A DNA stretch of 64,000 bases from Mesotaenium endlicherianum (GCA_009602735.1 WELA01011368.1:241758-305757), one strand, 5' to 3'; shown: positions 33,928-46,068, counted from the stretch's first letter. The notes: generated from the sequence alone by a model not told the origin. A program made the numbers and translations.

Positions 33928-34005
33928 TAGTACCTCGAGTTACCTTTTTGTTTGTCTACAATAGTATCGGAGCGCGAACGTACGCAACCGTGTCCAGGAG
34001 ACCAG

Positions 34006-34016
34006 GGTTCGAATCC
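34006..34016 (+). promoter_or_regulatory. Pol III B-box match inside element T
   Basis: GGTTCGAATCC matches the tRNA B-box consensus GGTTCGANTCC at every position and sits in a tRNA-like context (CCAGGGTTCGAATCCGGCC). No full tRNA cloverleaf or clear A-box was found. Confidence 0.5.
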
Positions 34017-35042
34017 GGCCGAGCACAAAGGACCGTGCTAACGAGGGTGCGAGACTGGTTGATGCTAGGACCGTATGGCGATCTTCGGATTGTACGAAGA
34101 AAGGGCACTATCCCAATGCAGTGTCTCTCGCGTCGCCGCGACCTGAGTGCCCGGGACGTGCACACTTGTAGGTGGGAGGAGTGTAACGATCCGCCACGTG
34201 GCCGGTTGCAGCGCGTGCAATAGGGCGCCAATCGCGACATACTCCGATTGGAAGTGTCGATTTGAATTATATAAGTTTGATTGGCGCGCGATCGTAGTAC
34301 GTCGAGTTACCTTTTTGTTCGTATCGCTACACACCCAGATAAACAAAGAGTTAGGCGAGGCAAATTTGCTAATGTAGCAGCAAGAGGAAATGCCGAAGCT
34401 GCTGCTGAGCGATTGAATGCTGCTGCTACTGCTATGGCTGGATTGCAACCTCAGAATGTTGATTTGGGTGCATTATTCGCTCAAATGCAGTCTCAGGTGA
34501 CAATGATGTATTAGTCCCAACAGGAGGACAAGAGAGGATTATGATGGCATTATTGCGTGAGAGAGACCAACTGGGGTCTCACACTACTGGTGGTGGCAGG
34601 GGGTCTACTTGGCCCAAGCCAAAGCCACCTCAGGATTATGACCCTGAGACAAAAAGTATTACTTAATAAATTTTTTTGGTGTTGTTGGGCAGTGGCTAGA
34701 GTCTCATCCAAACATGCAAGATTCTGAAAAGATCAGACACACCAGTGCTTTGCTGAAAAGCAGCGCAGCAGGCTGGTGGCTCTTCTACAAAGGAGAGCGT
34801 AAGGCTAAACAACTCGATGACCCTACATGGGAAGAGTTTGTTGAGCAGTTGCATAAGAAGTTCGATGTCATAAATCAGTTGGAGAAAGCTATCTATGCAA
34901 TGATCCCCTTGTCACTGAAGCAGACCACTTCAATTGCTGAGTATGCACAGAAGTATCAGGAAAACATGATGAAACAGCCTGTGTTGCCAGAGCTGTATAG
35001 AATTGCATATTCTTGAGTTGGCTTCAAGTCTGAGGTCTCCAG

Positions 35043-35738
35043 TTATTTCGCTTGAAAGAAGTATAAGAAGCTGGCTGCTTGATCCAATGGCAGCACCGAG
35101 GCCTCCTGGGGTACGCCCGTAGATGCAAGAGCCACCCGGTCGCTGATGTTGCTGCGGGCGGCGGCCAAAGTCTGCTTCTTGATTGAGAGGCATGCATCTT
35201 CCAATAAGTATTTGGAATCCTTGTGATCGATGAGGGGGGCGATAGCTCTCTCCCTCAGACGCGGCTCCACGGCACGCAAGAAGATCTCCGCTGCCTCTCG
35301 GTCAGTGACCGTGCCCACGTCTTGGCGTGGGTGGGCCTGAAGTCGGTACATCATGCGGATCGTCTCGTTCTTGAGGCGGAAGAAGTTGTGCAACTCGTAC
35401 ACCTTCTCCTCAGTGGCGGACTGAAAATCCTGTCTGAGGACGTCCCAGAAAGCCTGAACAACTAGCAGGGTCTGAACGTCCTCCACAAGCTCCGTGCATG
35501 TGAGGATCTCATTTGCCGTTTCACAGTAGGTGTCGCGAGCCTCGTGAAGAAGGTAACGCATAAGCGTGCCAAACACCTGGCGCTTAGTAAGCGCAGGAGT
35601 CTTGAGCTTAGCGTTCTCGAAGTCAGCCTCGAACTCGGAGATAGTGTCACCCAGATCACAGGTTCCTGGCCTGCCGCTGAAGCGAAAGAGGGAGATCTTG
35701 TCTACCTTCGTATCCTGGTCACCAGCCGTAGTGTACAA
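35043..35738 (-). pseudogene. Family D: gag-like fragment of another LTR retroelement
   Basis: A minus-strand frame of about 230 residues with Gag-like features: ISLFRFSGRPGTCDLGDTIS, WDVLRQDFQSATEEKVYELH, FFRLKNETIRMMYRLQAHP, DREAAEIFLRAVEPRLRERA. The layout (assembly core, then a segment like KFQELRYRL/FLRGL of plant gags) suggests a retrotransposon Gag of a family not otherwise seen here. It adjoins the family B relic at about 35083. No Pol or LTR was identified; treated as a fragment. Confidence 0.5.
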
Positions 35739-37336
35739 GAGATCGTAATGAGTCCACTAAAGAGGTGGCTCGTGGACGGCTGTAGGCTGAGGGGGCAACG
35801 GGTGCTCCTCCTCGGGTGAATTAGTGACTGTGTTGAGATCTGAGTCTAAGTCCTCGCCACCAGACCCTTCGTAGTAAGGTTGATAAGATAGCCCACTACG
35901 GGTAGGCATACGTTGACGACTCTAATTGCTTGCAGGCAAAGAGAGATCTTCTTTAAAGTAGGAAGTGTGGACTCTCCAGAGTGAGCACCTCAAGACTGTA
36001 ATCTGGTAGGAAAAAACTAATGAAGTCTGGCCCAAAAGATCACTAGAAGCACATCATGATGTTCAAGAGTAGTCCTATGGCAGGGTTTAAGCTGTGACTT
36101 TGCTCACCACTTGTGAAGTTTTTCAAGTGACTGGAGGCCAGGAGGGCTTGCTCTTCACAAGAGAGAGACTAAGAGGTCTTGAAAACACAAGAGGTAAAAG
36201 TGTAAGCTTTGCTGATAACTACGTGGCTTACAGTTGGCATAATTGAATTCTAAAAATATGGTCTTCTATGGGCATCTATTGCTATATACTCCCTGCAAAA
36301 CCGGTGCAGGATGCGGCGGATTCAATGCACACAGTCACACGAGGAGGCTCTCCCAGGTCCACAAAAATGGAGGCAAGGCAAGTACTAGCTCTCCTATTGG
36401 CTGAGCATAATACACACCAATCAAAATATAGTGCAAGGAAGACGATGCATGGATCTCATTGGCGGGGCTTACCTCGACCAATGCTACCCAGATAAAGTCT
36501 CAAAAGTAGATTTGAAACTCAAGGAAGCTTCCTCTAGGGCTAAGCGATGTAGTCACCAAGTTGTGGCTCTAATGGTGCTCATATACTATACTAATACATG
36601 CCAAGTGTAGTTTATCAAGCTCGCGGATTCGTACGCTAATGGCTAGGGGTCCTTGGAGTCGCGAAGAGCCAACAATGTGACATTTGGGTGCATTAAGTTA
36701 CAAGGTGGCCTTTGGTGGAACTTTGCTAGGGGCTGATAAGTGGCGCGGACTGGATTGCGAACATCTTGCCCGATACTTGACCGAATGGCGCGGAACCGGT
36801 GCCATTCGAAAGGTGACTTGGCGCTCTACACTTAAGTGATTTGGAATGCTAGCAAAGGTTGACGTATGAATGTGTAAAGTCAAGTCAAAGTTGCCCTTCC
36901 AAGGTTGATGGTCGGCACACGTGTAGCTCGGTCTGGTGCGACGACCCCGACCTAATCAGTCCTGACACAATTCATAAACTGTGTGCTTTTCCCCCTAATA
37001 GGGGGTTTTTAACCCACATCCTACAGGTTAGTCGCTCAGTGTCCAGCCTGGAGAGCAGTCCCTCCCTTTGAGTTGGTCCCCCACAATAGGAGTCCTCTTT
37101 CACCTTGGTAGCACCGATGCCTAGCGCCTGCCGACTGTATCCGTTGCGACATTCTTCTTTGCGCCTTTCTTCTTCTCCTCTCTTCTCTCTCTCCTTGCCT
37201 TCGTCTTCCTGGATCTGGCAAAAAATTTGAGTCAAAATGAGGGTGAAGTGGGCAAAACTGGTGCTATTCACAGGCGCCACGCAAGCTGGCCCCTTTCGAG
37301 GTTGCCGTGACTTAGTTTCGCTCGCATGCGTGCATG
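35739..37336. other. Unassigned sequence, possibly the 5' end of family D
   Basis: No gene was recognised. On the minus strand this is upstream of the family D gag and may hold its leader and LTR, but no second LTR exists for comparison. The last five bases, TTCTT (37337-37341, just beyond this interval), are the target-site duplication of the next element. Confidence 0.4.
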
Positions 37337-37341
37337 TTCTT

Positions 37342-37843
37342 TGTAGTGAAATAGATAGATAAAGAACTTAGTAAAGTATAATACTTTATCTATTAAAGAT
37401 AAGGAAATTTGAACACAAGTGGTAGCTTCTTGAAAGAGAGATGGCTTCTTGAAAGTTAATATATTTCTGGAATTTGGCAAGTACAAGAGTGATTCTGGAA
37501 TGTCTTTTTATGTTCTAGCTCTTGTTTATATACTTGCTACATAAGTAATTTCTAAGAAGGTGCATGTTCATGTGTTGGCACCCAACACATCCCAATACTT
37601 GCCACCTCTTTCTAGATAACGTACACATATCCTTCTGACCTTAAAATGGCACATTTGACTTTCGCCACATGGAGTTCTTCGAGGTCCTTCCTCTAACTTC
37701 GAAAATGCCTTAGAAGGTTCAAAGGACATGAACCAAGTCACTACAGTATCTATTCACACTTGACTCCAGACAATACTACTTCAAATATATTCAAAAGCAT
37801 TAAAATATATGCAAACTAGTATATTATAACTCAAATCACTACA
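37342..37843 (-). repeat. 3' LTR of A2
   Basis: Plus-strand reading TGTAGTGAAATAG...CAAATCACTACA, homologous to the A1 LTR inverted. Confidence 0.92.
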
Positions 37844-38517
37844 TCACCCTCCCGAGAGAAGGAGCGACGTCTCGGCGCGTCAAGTCAGGTCTTATACATG
37901 TGGAGCAAACTAGTCAACAGCTTCAAGGCAGATGCCACACATGTGAAGAGGATTAGTCAAAGACGCCAAGTCAGGTGCTACACTTGTAAGGTAGACTACG
38001 CAAGGTCGTGGGTGGTGTGACCATACTGGCTAGCCTACTCCTTGATGATAAAGAAAATTGTACAAGGTGGCCCAGAATTTGCCACAAATTTGAAAATTCA
38101 TAGCGTCCACAGAATTGCTTTAAATTGAAAAATTCTAGTGCCAGACGGAGCGCGTCAAAGAAATCTACTAGGGCACCAAATTTGAGAGCATTCCAATATC
38201 TGGAGTGTTGTTGAGAGCTGAGGGAGTAGGCACTCCTCCAATCTGTGCAGAAACTTCATAAGAACTTCTATACTTCTCCAAATTCTGCAAAAGAAGTCTT
38301 TAAATGGATGGAGTAAGATGTTCTACATTAGTCTTGAGTTTGAGAGCATTCCAAGCTCAGGGGAGGGCACAATATTAGAAGGCATATTCTGCCCTAATAA
38401 TGCGAGCAGTCTGACCCCCTTCTGCTCAGAGCATTATATCTCTCTTACCAGTGCTCCAAATTGAGCAAACTTGGACTCTAATGACCGGCTACTCATGGAA
38501 TACAAACAAGTTGAATT

Positions 38518-41500
38518 TCAGAATCTAATATGGAATGACCTATTAGCAGTAGCAGTTTTAGTTCTATGTCTAGAAATTGCGAGAAGAGAAGAGTGTCTAA
38601 TGTCAATTTTTCTCTTTCTGGTTCTTGCAGGCTGCCTCCAAGGGGTCTTCTGCTGCTTCTTGATGGTGGCAGGCTGCCTCCCTGAAGTCTTTGGGCTTCT
38701 TGTAGAGAAACTTGGGGCTGGTCTTAGATGGGGGTTGGCGGTATGGAAGCGTTTCAGCTTTCCCTGAACTTTGTCAAGGTAGCGCGTCGCCACCCAACTT
38801 TTCTCAGAATCTAGATATTCTTTCCACTTGATCAAGAATTGCTGCTGTCTCCTGAAATTTCTCATAGCCACTATGTCTTCCACTTTGTACTCCAAATGAT
38901 CCTCCACTATTGTTGGGGCTGGTGGGGTTGTTACACGTCCTGGGAACTTGTTGTCGGGTTGCACATATGGCTTGAAGAGGGAAGCGTGGAATACGGGGTC
39001 GATGTGCACAGTCTCGGAAAGTTCTAGCTTGAAATCAACGGGATTGACTTGTTGGATAATCTTGAAGGGTCCCAAATACTTGGGAGAGAACTTGCTGCCG
39101 GCAGGCCTGTAATTCAGGGAAATATTCTTAGATGACAGTAACACGTTGTCACCCACTCTGTACGTAATTTCTCTTCTGCATCTGTTTGCCACTCATGCTT
39201 GAGCATCTTGTGCGTGTTGTAGAGCTTTCTTGGCTGCTGCAAGGGCTGCTTCTAATGTCTCCAAAAAAAATGTGGCTGCAGGTACTTCTTCATGGCCAAC
39301 CGTGAAGCTCAGTGACGTGGTCGGATGGAAGCCATAGGTGAGGAAGAATGGGAACTCTTGGGTAGAGGCTTGCGTCGTGTTGTTGTAGGCAAACTCCAGG
39401 GCGGTCAAGTACATGTCCCAATCTTGCTCCAGTGTAGACACGTAGGAAGTTAGGGAGGTCTTTAGAGTACGATTCATACGCTCGGTTTGCCCATCTGATT
39501 GCGGATGGTAGGCAGTGGACATATCCAGCGATGTACCCAAGTTCTTGAAGAGAATTTTCCAGAAATGACTTGTGAATCTTGGATCTCTATCCGACACAAT
39601 TCTTGATGGTAGTCCATGGAGTCGGAAGATGTTGTCAAAGATGAGTCTTGCAAGTTGTGGTGCTGTAGCCTTAGTCGTCGTGGGAATAAAATGAGCCATC
39701 TTGGTAAGTCTGTCCACCACCGTGAGTATTGCATTATGGCCTCGAGGTGTCACGGGCAGGTCCACGATAAGGTCCATTGAGATGTCCGTCCATTGTCTTT
39801 CGAGGATTGGTAGTGGTTGGAGGAGTCCTCCCGCCTTTTGTGATGATGGCTTGACTCTTTGGCATGTGTCACAGCTCCTACAGTACTCCTTGACTTGCTT
39901 AGACATGCCTGGCCAGCAATAAGTCCTGGCTAGAACGCCCGTGGTCTTTAGGATTCCAAAGTATCCTCCAAGAGGGTTGTCGTGTGCTTCTCGTAGAAGC
40001 AAGAGCCGGAGGTCTAAGTCATCAGGAACACATCTCTGGCCCGTGTCTTGCCTCACCCAATAATTGCCTTCTTGCTTCTTGTATGGGTCCAAGGCTGCTT
40101 CTCCGTTCTTGTAGTAAGGGTCTCTTTCATAGGCGGCTAAAAACTGACCTTCCAAATCTCTTCAGGGATGTCATCACTGCGTTTAGTTGCAGTCTTGAGA
40201 GGGGGTCAGCCGGCTTTGTCTTGCGGGGCTGGTACTAAATCGTGATGTTATATTGTTGCAAGTATCCACTCCATCTTGCTTGTCTCCTTGCGAGATACGG
40301 CTGCGTCTGGAGGTGCTTCAACGCCTCGTGGTCCGTAGTGACCAGCACCTTGCGTCCTTCAACGTAGCGGCGCCAAATCTTCAAGGCATGTATAATCGCT
40401 CCGTGGCTGTAAAATTTTGCTCGATTGGATTTAGCTTCCTTGACTCGTAGGCAATGGGCTGCAGACCCTTGTCTTGGTCTTGAAGTAGGATTGCTCCTAT
40501 TGCATAGGAAGATGCATCGGTGATAACTGGAAGTGCCAATCTGGGTTTGGACTTGGGAGTGTGAGCACCGGGGATGTCGTCAATCGTTGCTTCGATTGTT
40601 GGAATGCTTCCTCCTTTTTCTTGGTCCAAACATATGGCTTGTCCTTCTTGAGTGGATCCGTGAGGGGGGCTGCGAGAGGCTCTGAATGAATCTTCTGTAC
40701 CAATTGGCAAATCCCAAGAATGATTGGAGTTCCTTCTTGGTCGTGGGAGTTGGCCATTCCTCCACCACCGTGGTCTTCTTGGGGTCCATCTTGATGCCAT
40801 CAGCAGTCACGTGGAGATTCAGGAACTCCACTTCTTGTTTGGCAACCTCGCACTTTGACTCCTTGGCAAGTAGCTTGTTTTGCTTCAATACTTCGAGGAC
40901 TTCTTTCAAGTGTCTCGCATGCTTTTCAAGGGTCTTGCTGTAGATAAGGATGTCATCGATGAATACCACCACAAATCTGTCCAACATGGGCTGAAATATG
41001 GTGTTCATCATAGTCATGAAAGTTGCTGGCGCGTTGGTTAGTCCAAATGGCAGGACCATGAACTCAAAATGTCCATATCTTGTCCTGAACGTCGTATTCT
41101 CTATGTCAGGTTCGGCGATGCGAATCTGGTGGTAGCCGCTCCGTAAGTCAATCTTCGTGAAGTACTTGGCTCCAACCGGCCGGTCCATGAGCTCATCCAT
41201 GCGCGGCAGCCAGTATCGATTCTTGATGGTAATCTTGTTGAGGGCGCGATAGTCCACAGACATCCTCATGGTACCATTTCTTCTTGACAAATTGCACCGA
41301 AGCTCCAAATGGCGACTTGCTAGGTCGAATGAAGTAGCTCCTTGATTTGCTTTCTTCGTCTAGCTCCGTGTATGACATTTTGAACGTAGGCCGAGAGATG
41401 GGCTTGCTTCCGAGCTCCAACTCTATCTTGTGGTCTACGAATCTCTTGGGGGGTAACTTTCATGTAGTCTTCTAAGACTTCTTGTATCTCCTTGGGAATG

Positions 41501-42200
41501 GGGCTGCCTTCTTGACTCTGGATGTCTTTCTTGATGTCTTTTGGCGTGATCAAGGCCAAAAAAGCTCGTGTCCTTTCCTCATAAGTCTCTTGAGTTGGAG
41601 GGCGGACAATAGTATCTCGTGTGCCGGCTTCTTGATGTCTTGGGTCTGGATGTTCTGGATTGCGCGCAAAATACAGATTCTTGAAGTCATGTCATTCTTG
41701 ATCTTGATCGTACCGTCCCTCCAATTAACTTGGGGGTTGTGCTTGGTCATCCAAGGCGTCCCTAGGATGACGTCGTACTTGCCTAGTTGCATGGGGGAGA
41801 ACACTGCTCTGTTCTTGAAGGACTTGATAAAGAGTGCCAAGGGGTACGTCTTTTTGGAAGGGGTAGTATAGGAGAATCCGTCGGACATCATAATCTCCTC
41901 GTCGTGGTCAAGAATTCGCATAGTAATACCGAGCTTGGCGGCAAAATCTGCAGCAATGAAGTTGCCTTGAGCTCCGCTATCCACCAAGATGTGGACATTC
42001 TCTCCTCCAAGGTAACCTCTCAAACTCATTGGGGCTGGAACGTCGTCTTCAACGGGGGTAACCACCTCACTTGGCTTGTTTTCTTCTCGTGAAGTGGGTC
42101 TTGGAGTGGTAGGCTCCTGGCCTACCGGCGCTGTCCGTTTTTTGACAACTGTTTGGGGCATGAGAGTGCATGATGTCCCTTTTCCTTGCAATAAAAGCAT
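38518..42200 (-). pseudogene. A2 Pol remains
   Basis: Protease ([16 protein letters not shown]), reverse transcriptase ([29 protein letters not shown]), RNase H, integrase ([40 protein letters not shown]) and chromodomain ([20 protein letters not shown]) are all recognisable and closely match A1. The frame is broken in several places; fossil. Confidence 0.9.
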
Positions 42201-43043
42201 AGTCCAGCTGTCATGAGAGCTTCTTTTTCAGCCGGGGAGAGTCTTGCTTTCACTTCTTGCTGGTTTCTTGCATCATAAGTGTCATTGGAGGGTCTTCCAC
42301 TCTTTCGGGCAGTCGCGGGGTCCCTTCTAATAACTCTTATTTCCATGGGTGTGGGTCCAGATTTGTATGTGGAAGGGGCTGCGTACACCCGCGTCGCCGG
42401 TGCCCGTGAAGATGAAGGCACGAAGTGCTTGAAATCCAAGGTATCCACCTTTTGAGCCACATCAACAATCTTTGAAAAGTCCGTTAAGTCGTGTAATTCC
42501 ACTTCATTTGCCACCTTGGGCTTGAGGCCGGACACATAACGTTTAATCTTCTCCTCGAGCGACATGTTGGGGATCTCAAGAGTGAGGTCATGAAATCTGG
42601 ATGTATATTCTTGAACAAACGTTGTTTGCTTGACATGGCGAAGCTTTTCGCGAGCAATTTTCTCCGCATTGATGGGCATGAATTGCTTCTTGAGGGCTTC
42701 ACAAAAATCCACCCATCTTGCATATGATGGTGGGGCTCTTGGCTGGGTACGGGATGCGCCACAGCTTGATATAAAGCCGCTTGATAGTTACGCAACCATG
42801 ATGTTGCTGCTCCTCTGAGCAAGGTAACGGCAAAAGGGACGTAGTCCTCATCGGGTACTTCAAGGAATGTGAGGTACGTCTTCACTTGGTAGAGCCACAG
42901 ATTCGATTTGGCTCCTTTTGTAGGATTGAAAGTGTCTGGTTTGCCGGGCTTGATGAGTTTCCTGCTCTTGTAGGCTCTTGTGGAGGCGCTTGAGCCGGGG
43001 CTGGATTTTGAGCGTTGCTCGCAATAGGGGCAACCATGGCAGC
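42122..43043 (-). pseudogene. A2 Gag, main part
   Basis: Gag core and zinc knuckle ([14 protein letters not shown]) matching A1. The N-terminal portion lies on the far side of the nested insertions at 52636-52912. Broken. Confidence 0.88.
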
Positions 43044-43383
43044 CATAGTGAAAGGGGGAAGGGTGCGGGGAGTGCGTCCACACACACTCACGCACCCTCA
43101 CCCGCGAGTGGAAGCGTACACGAAAATCTTTCCTAGTTGCATACACAAGGTGGAGTGGCCTGGTGGCATGCCACCCTTGCAAAAGAGAGAGGGTTACATG
43201 AGAGAGGAGTGGAAAAGAACTCACTTTATTAAGAAAAGTCGTGTACAAGATACGAAGGTTAGAGTAGACTAGACAAGACAAAATCCCCTCATTTATGCTT
43301 CAACTCTAAGTGTCCTCTCTAGCAAAGTACCTCCAGAACCTTCTCCTATGGCTCCTTCCATGTAGGTGACTTTACCTAGTTGG

Positions 43384-44104
43384 TGAAATGAATCGACTTA
43401 CCAAATAGGCGATTAACAATTAATAAAGATCTTTATATCAGCAAGTAATCTTTATGGTATTTTCCGTTAACTGGTTTAACGGCAAAGGACAACACACTAG
43501 CAGTGAATAATACTCGTCAGACAAATGCGAGTAAACTAGCATCAATAATGCAAATCAGTAAACTCATACATAAGCAAGGTTAGAAGACAGTGCGTATCAA
43601 TGGCTTCTCGCCTTGGATTCAGATCTCTCTCAGTAAGCTGTACAAGTGAGTTGGCCTCGTTTTCGAATGCCGAACTCGAGAGCAATGCCTAGCATATGTA
43701 CATGGAATGAGTTTACTGTTCAACGGTCAGTGCGATGGCACCGCCTACCCGGGAGTTAACCACGTTGGTAGGACCTCGGTTAACCAAATCCACCGCCATC
43801 TCCCATCATCCCGAATCGCCATCCATCATAGGGATGTCATCTGGCCATTCATCTAGCATACCACACTTAGATGCATATCGAGGCAGTTCGCTGCTACCGA
43901 GTACGGAAGTCAGCTGGCTGTCAAAGAATGTGTCAGCAAGCTGACTTAAGGTGACCTCAGCCTGCTACTTCCGGCCAAGTCATTAAACTGATGTTAAGTA
44001 TAAAGTCCAGCAGACTGATTGTTAACTAGAGTTCAGCAGGCTGAACTTATTTAACTATATTATTTAAATGAATATTATATCAACCAGTATACTGATTCAT
44101 TACA
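43384..44104 (-). repeat. 3' LTR of B2
   Basis: 721 bp, with polypurine tract (AAGTTGGAGGGAT-type) next to it and the hairpin GTTGTCG-CCT-CGACAAC at 44123-44139. Confidence 0.93.
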
Positions 44105-44363
44105 ATCCCTCCAACTTATCATGTTGTCGCCTCGACAACACTATCACAAATAACAGCGTGCTGTCCCTCGTATCCCCAGCCTGCTGCCGTTAGGAGGGAG
44201 ATGTCCTTGAGGCCCTATGCTCAGGGGAGCCAGACCTCCTCCTGTCTTGGGGTCTTTTGAAGCCTGTCAGAGAAGGGGGTTCCGTGTAGGGACCCGGCGG
44301 AGAACGCAGTAACTGGGCTGTTTCCTCCTGCACAGTCTGAAACTGAAGGGAGGCAGCCTTCTC

Positions 44364-45875
44364 CTAGGCAGCCCTCAAACTGACAGGTACGTAAACCGGC
44401 ATCCCAAAAGGATGTTGCATGACATGAGCCAAGGGTACATGCCCTCTCTGCGAGGGAGATGCTGGCAGGCCTCTGGCTATCTCCCGAGCAGCCCTCCTGT
44501 CTGCCCTGTNCGCCCTGTCCGACTGGGTCTCCTTGCCTGGAGATGGGCTCTGTCCTTTGGCAGTCCCCAGCCAAGTGATATCCTCCCCTTGAGCGAGTTG
44601 CGGCGGGGCCCACCCCGTCTTCTCCCTTACAGGGGATGTGGCAGGTGTCAGGATCACGGCGGGGCTAGTGTCCTCCTCCTCGCCTTCCTCCTCGTCTTCC
44701 TCTGACTCCTCCTCCTCGCCGTCCCCGGGTTCCTCTGAGACTTCTGGGGTCTCTTCTGTCAGCTGCTCCAGCTCTTCCCGAGAAAAAGAATATCCTACTG
44801 ACCTTCCCCTTTTGGGTGCTGGTGGGGGCTGCTGAGTCCGGACCGCATAGAGGTCCTTTTCCCCCTGCTTACTTGCCCATTTGGCATAAGCGTGCTTCCC
44901 TTTGGAGAATGACTCTCGGGCCCTGCTTCTGTCCCCCTGCATCTCTTGGCTCATGCAGTCTCTGACTCCATCCAATCTTGGGTCCCAAGCCGCAATGTGA
45001 GGGGGCAATACTATGTTCCCCTTTAGGTCTGTCAGGAAATCCTCATCCGTCGCCCTGTCATTCTGCTGGTCCCTCATGTTGATGGTCATCCACCGCCAAT
45101 CAGTGGGCTTTTGGAAGAAGGCAGCGTCTGTCTTTTTGAGAGTACAAGGGTACCAGTGCCCTGCAAAGTCCAGCTGACTGGTTTCCCTGGCCAAGAATTC
45201 CCAGCTCCTCCTCTCCACCTCATTGTACATGGCCTTGAACCTGTTGTGGGGTGTTGAGTCCTTGAAGCTGTCCGCGTCCATGGGGATCATCCTGATGACC
45301 CTATCTGCCCCCCAGATACCAGGAATCGAGACAGCTCCTGCTTCGTTCACCTGGGCCATTGCCTTGGCCTCTCCGATGGTATATCCTACCATCCTGGCGT
45401 AATCGTGGTAGAGGAGGAGCCCTGTGCCGACCTCTATATACTTGTCAAAGTTTTCGGATGTCTCCCCTTCCTTCTGGAGGATTTCCTTCTGCGACTCACT
45501 GCGACTTCTCTGGGCATACTTGAAGGCCTCCTCCAGTAGATCAAAGCCCTTGCCCAGCACCGTGTAGCGGTAGCTGCTGATTCTCCTCTGTTCTTCTTCT
45601 TCAGCCTGCTGCTTCCGCTTCTCCTCAGCTTGCCTCTCCTCCTCTGCTTTCTTGGCCTCCTCTGCAGCTTTTCTGTCCATTTCTTCCTGCCTCAGTCTGG
45701 CCTGTTCCTCCTCCTCCTTCTTCTTCTGTGCCTCCCGCTGTTGTTGGAGTCGTTGTGATTCCCGAGCGGAGATGGAAGATGATTCGATGTCTCCACGGAA
45801 TTGCAAGTATTCTGCATGTGCCTCTTCCGCCCTTCTCTTCCGCTTGAGTTCCGACTTTTGAGTCATCCTGCTCAA
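44364..45875 (-). CDS. B2 ORF3: coiled-coil protein of unknown function, diverged from that of B1
   Basis: About 500 residues in the same position as B1 ORF3, with the same layout: K/E/Q-rich coiled-coil N-terminus, core with YARMVGYTIGEAKAMAQ, RRSWEFLARETSQ, KPTDWRWMTI, LPPHIAAWDPRLDG and FSKGKHAYAKWAS, a basic patch (PKRGRSVGYSF), an acidic run, and a C-terminal HVPLAHVMQHPFGMPVYVP. By eye only about half of the core residues match B1 ORF3, although Gag of the two elements is almost the same. No membrane segment or catalytic motif was seen. An N character lies within the frame, so the last part is uncertain. Function unknown. Confidence 0.72.
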   Translation of the reverse strand: MSRMTQKSELKRKRRAEEAHAEYLQFRGDIESSSISARESQRLQQQREAQKKKEEEEQARLRQEEMDRKAAEEAKKAEEERQAEEKRKQQAEEEEQRRISSYRYTVLGKGFDLLEEAFKYAQRSRSESQKEILQKEGETSENFDKYIEVGTGLLLYHDYARMVGYTIGEAKAMAQVNEAGAVSIPGIWGADRVIRMIPMDADSFKDSTPHNRFKAMYNEVERRSWEFLARETSQLDFAGHWYPCTLKKTDAAFFQKPTDWRWMTINMRDQQNDRATDEDFLTDLKGNIVLPPHIAAWDPRLDGVRDCMSQEMQGDRSRARESFSKGKHAYAKWASKQGEKDLYAVRTQQPPPAPKRGRSVGYSFSREELEQLTEETPEVSEEPGDGEEEESEEDEEEGEEEDTSPAVILTPATSPVREKTGWAPPQLAQGEDITWLGTAKGQSPSPGKETQSDRAXRADRRAAREIARGLPASPSQRGHVPLAHVMQHPFGMPVYVPVSLRAA

Positions 45876-46068
45876 TCATAAATACAATGCAGTTAGTGAA
45901 GTCATGATAATTTGCCGCTACTGAGTGCACTTGATGAAGAGGGACGCGATCGGGAGAGTTCCTAGAGTGGAATACCTGGTGTGAGCAAATATAAGGAAAA
46001 ATTGAGTTGGAGAGCAAGTGTGTGTGAGCGCAGGTTGAATGGGTAATATGGTGATCAAAGACTACCAC

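Larger units (their letters stand above)
33088..34331 (+). mobile_element. Element T: miniature LTR retroelement (TRIM-like), split by a solo LTR
   Basis: Without the inserted solo LTR the unit is about 517 bp: LTR of 146 bp (33088-33205 plus 33933-33960), internal part of 221 bp (33961-34181), LTR of 150 bp (34182-34331). Both LTRs run from TGTAAC through CCGCCACGTGGCCG, GGGCGCCAATCGCGAC, a TATA-like TATAAGT, to a TACA end. TAGTATCGGAGC after the first LTR resembles the initiator-Met primer site, and AGGTGGGAGGAG before the second is a polypurine tract. Flanks are CACTC and CACCC, a target-site duplication with one mismatch. It encodes nothing and would depend on other elements. The internal part holds a B-box match at 34006-34016. 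Confidence 0.82.
32130..35083 (+). mobile_element. Old family B copy, plus strand, interrupted by element T
   Basis: A plus-strand family B relic: a 5'-truncated LTR (about 32130-32710), primer site TGGTATCGGAGCTGG (from 32712), then gag remains at about 32740-33087 and 34332-35083, separated by the miniature element T. The gag matches family B ([64 protein letters not shown]) but is broken in many places, and it ends abruptly at about 35083 against family D sequence. Clearly older than B1 and B2. Confidence 0.85.

Noticed and set aside
33990-34030. tRNA gene in element T
   Set aside because: The B-box is perfect, but the T-stem pairs poorly and no cloverleaf or acceptor stem can be formed around it.
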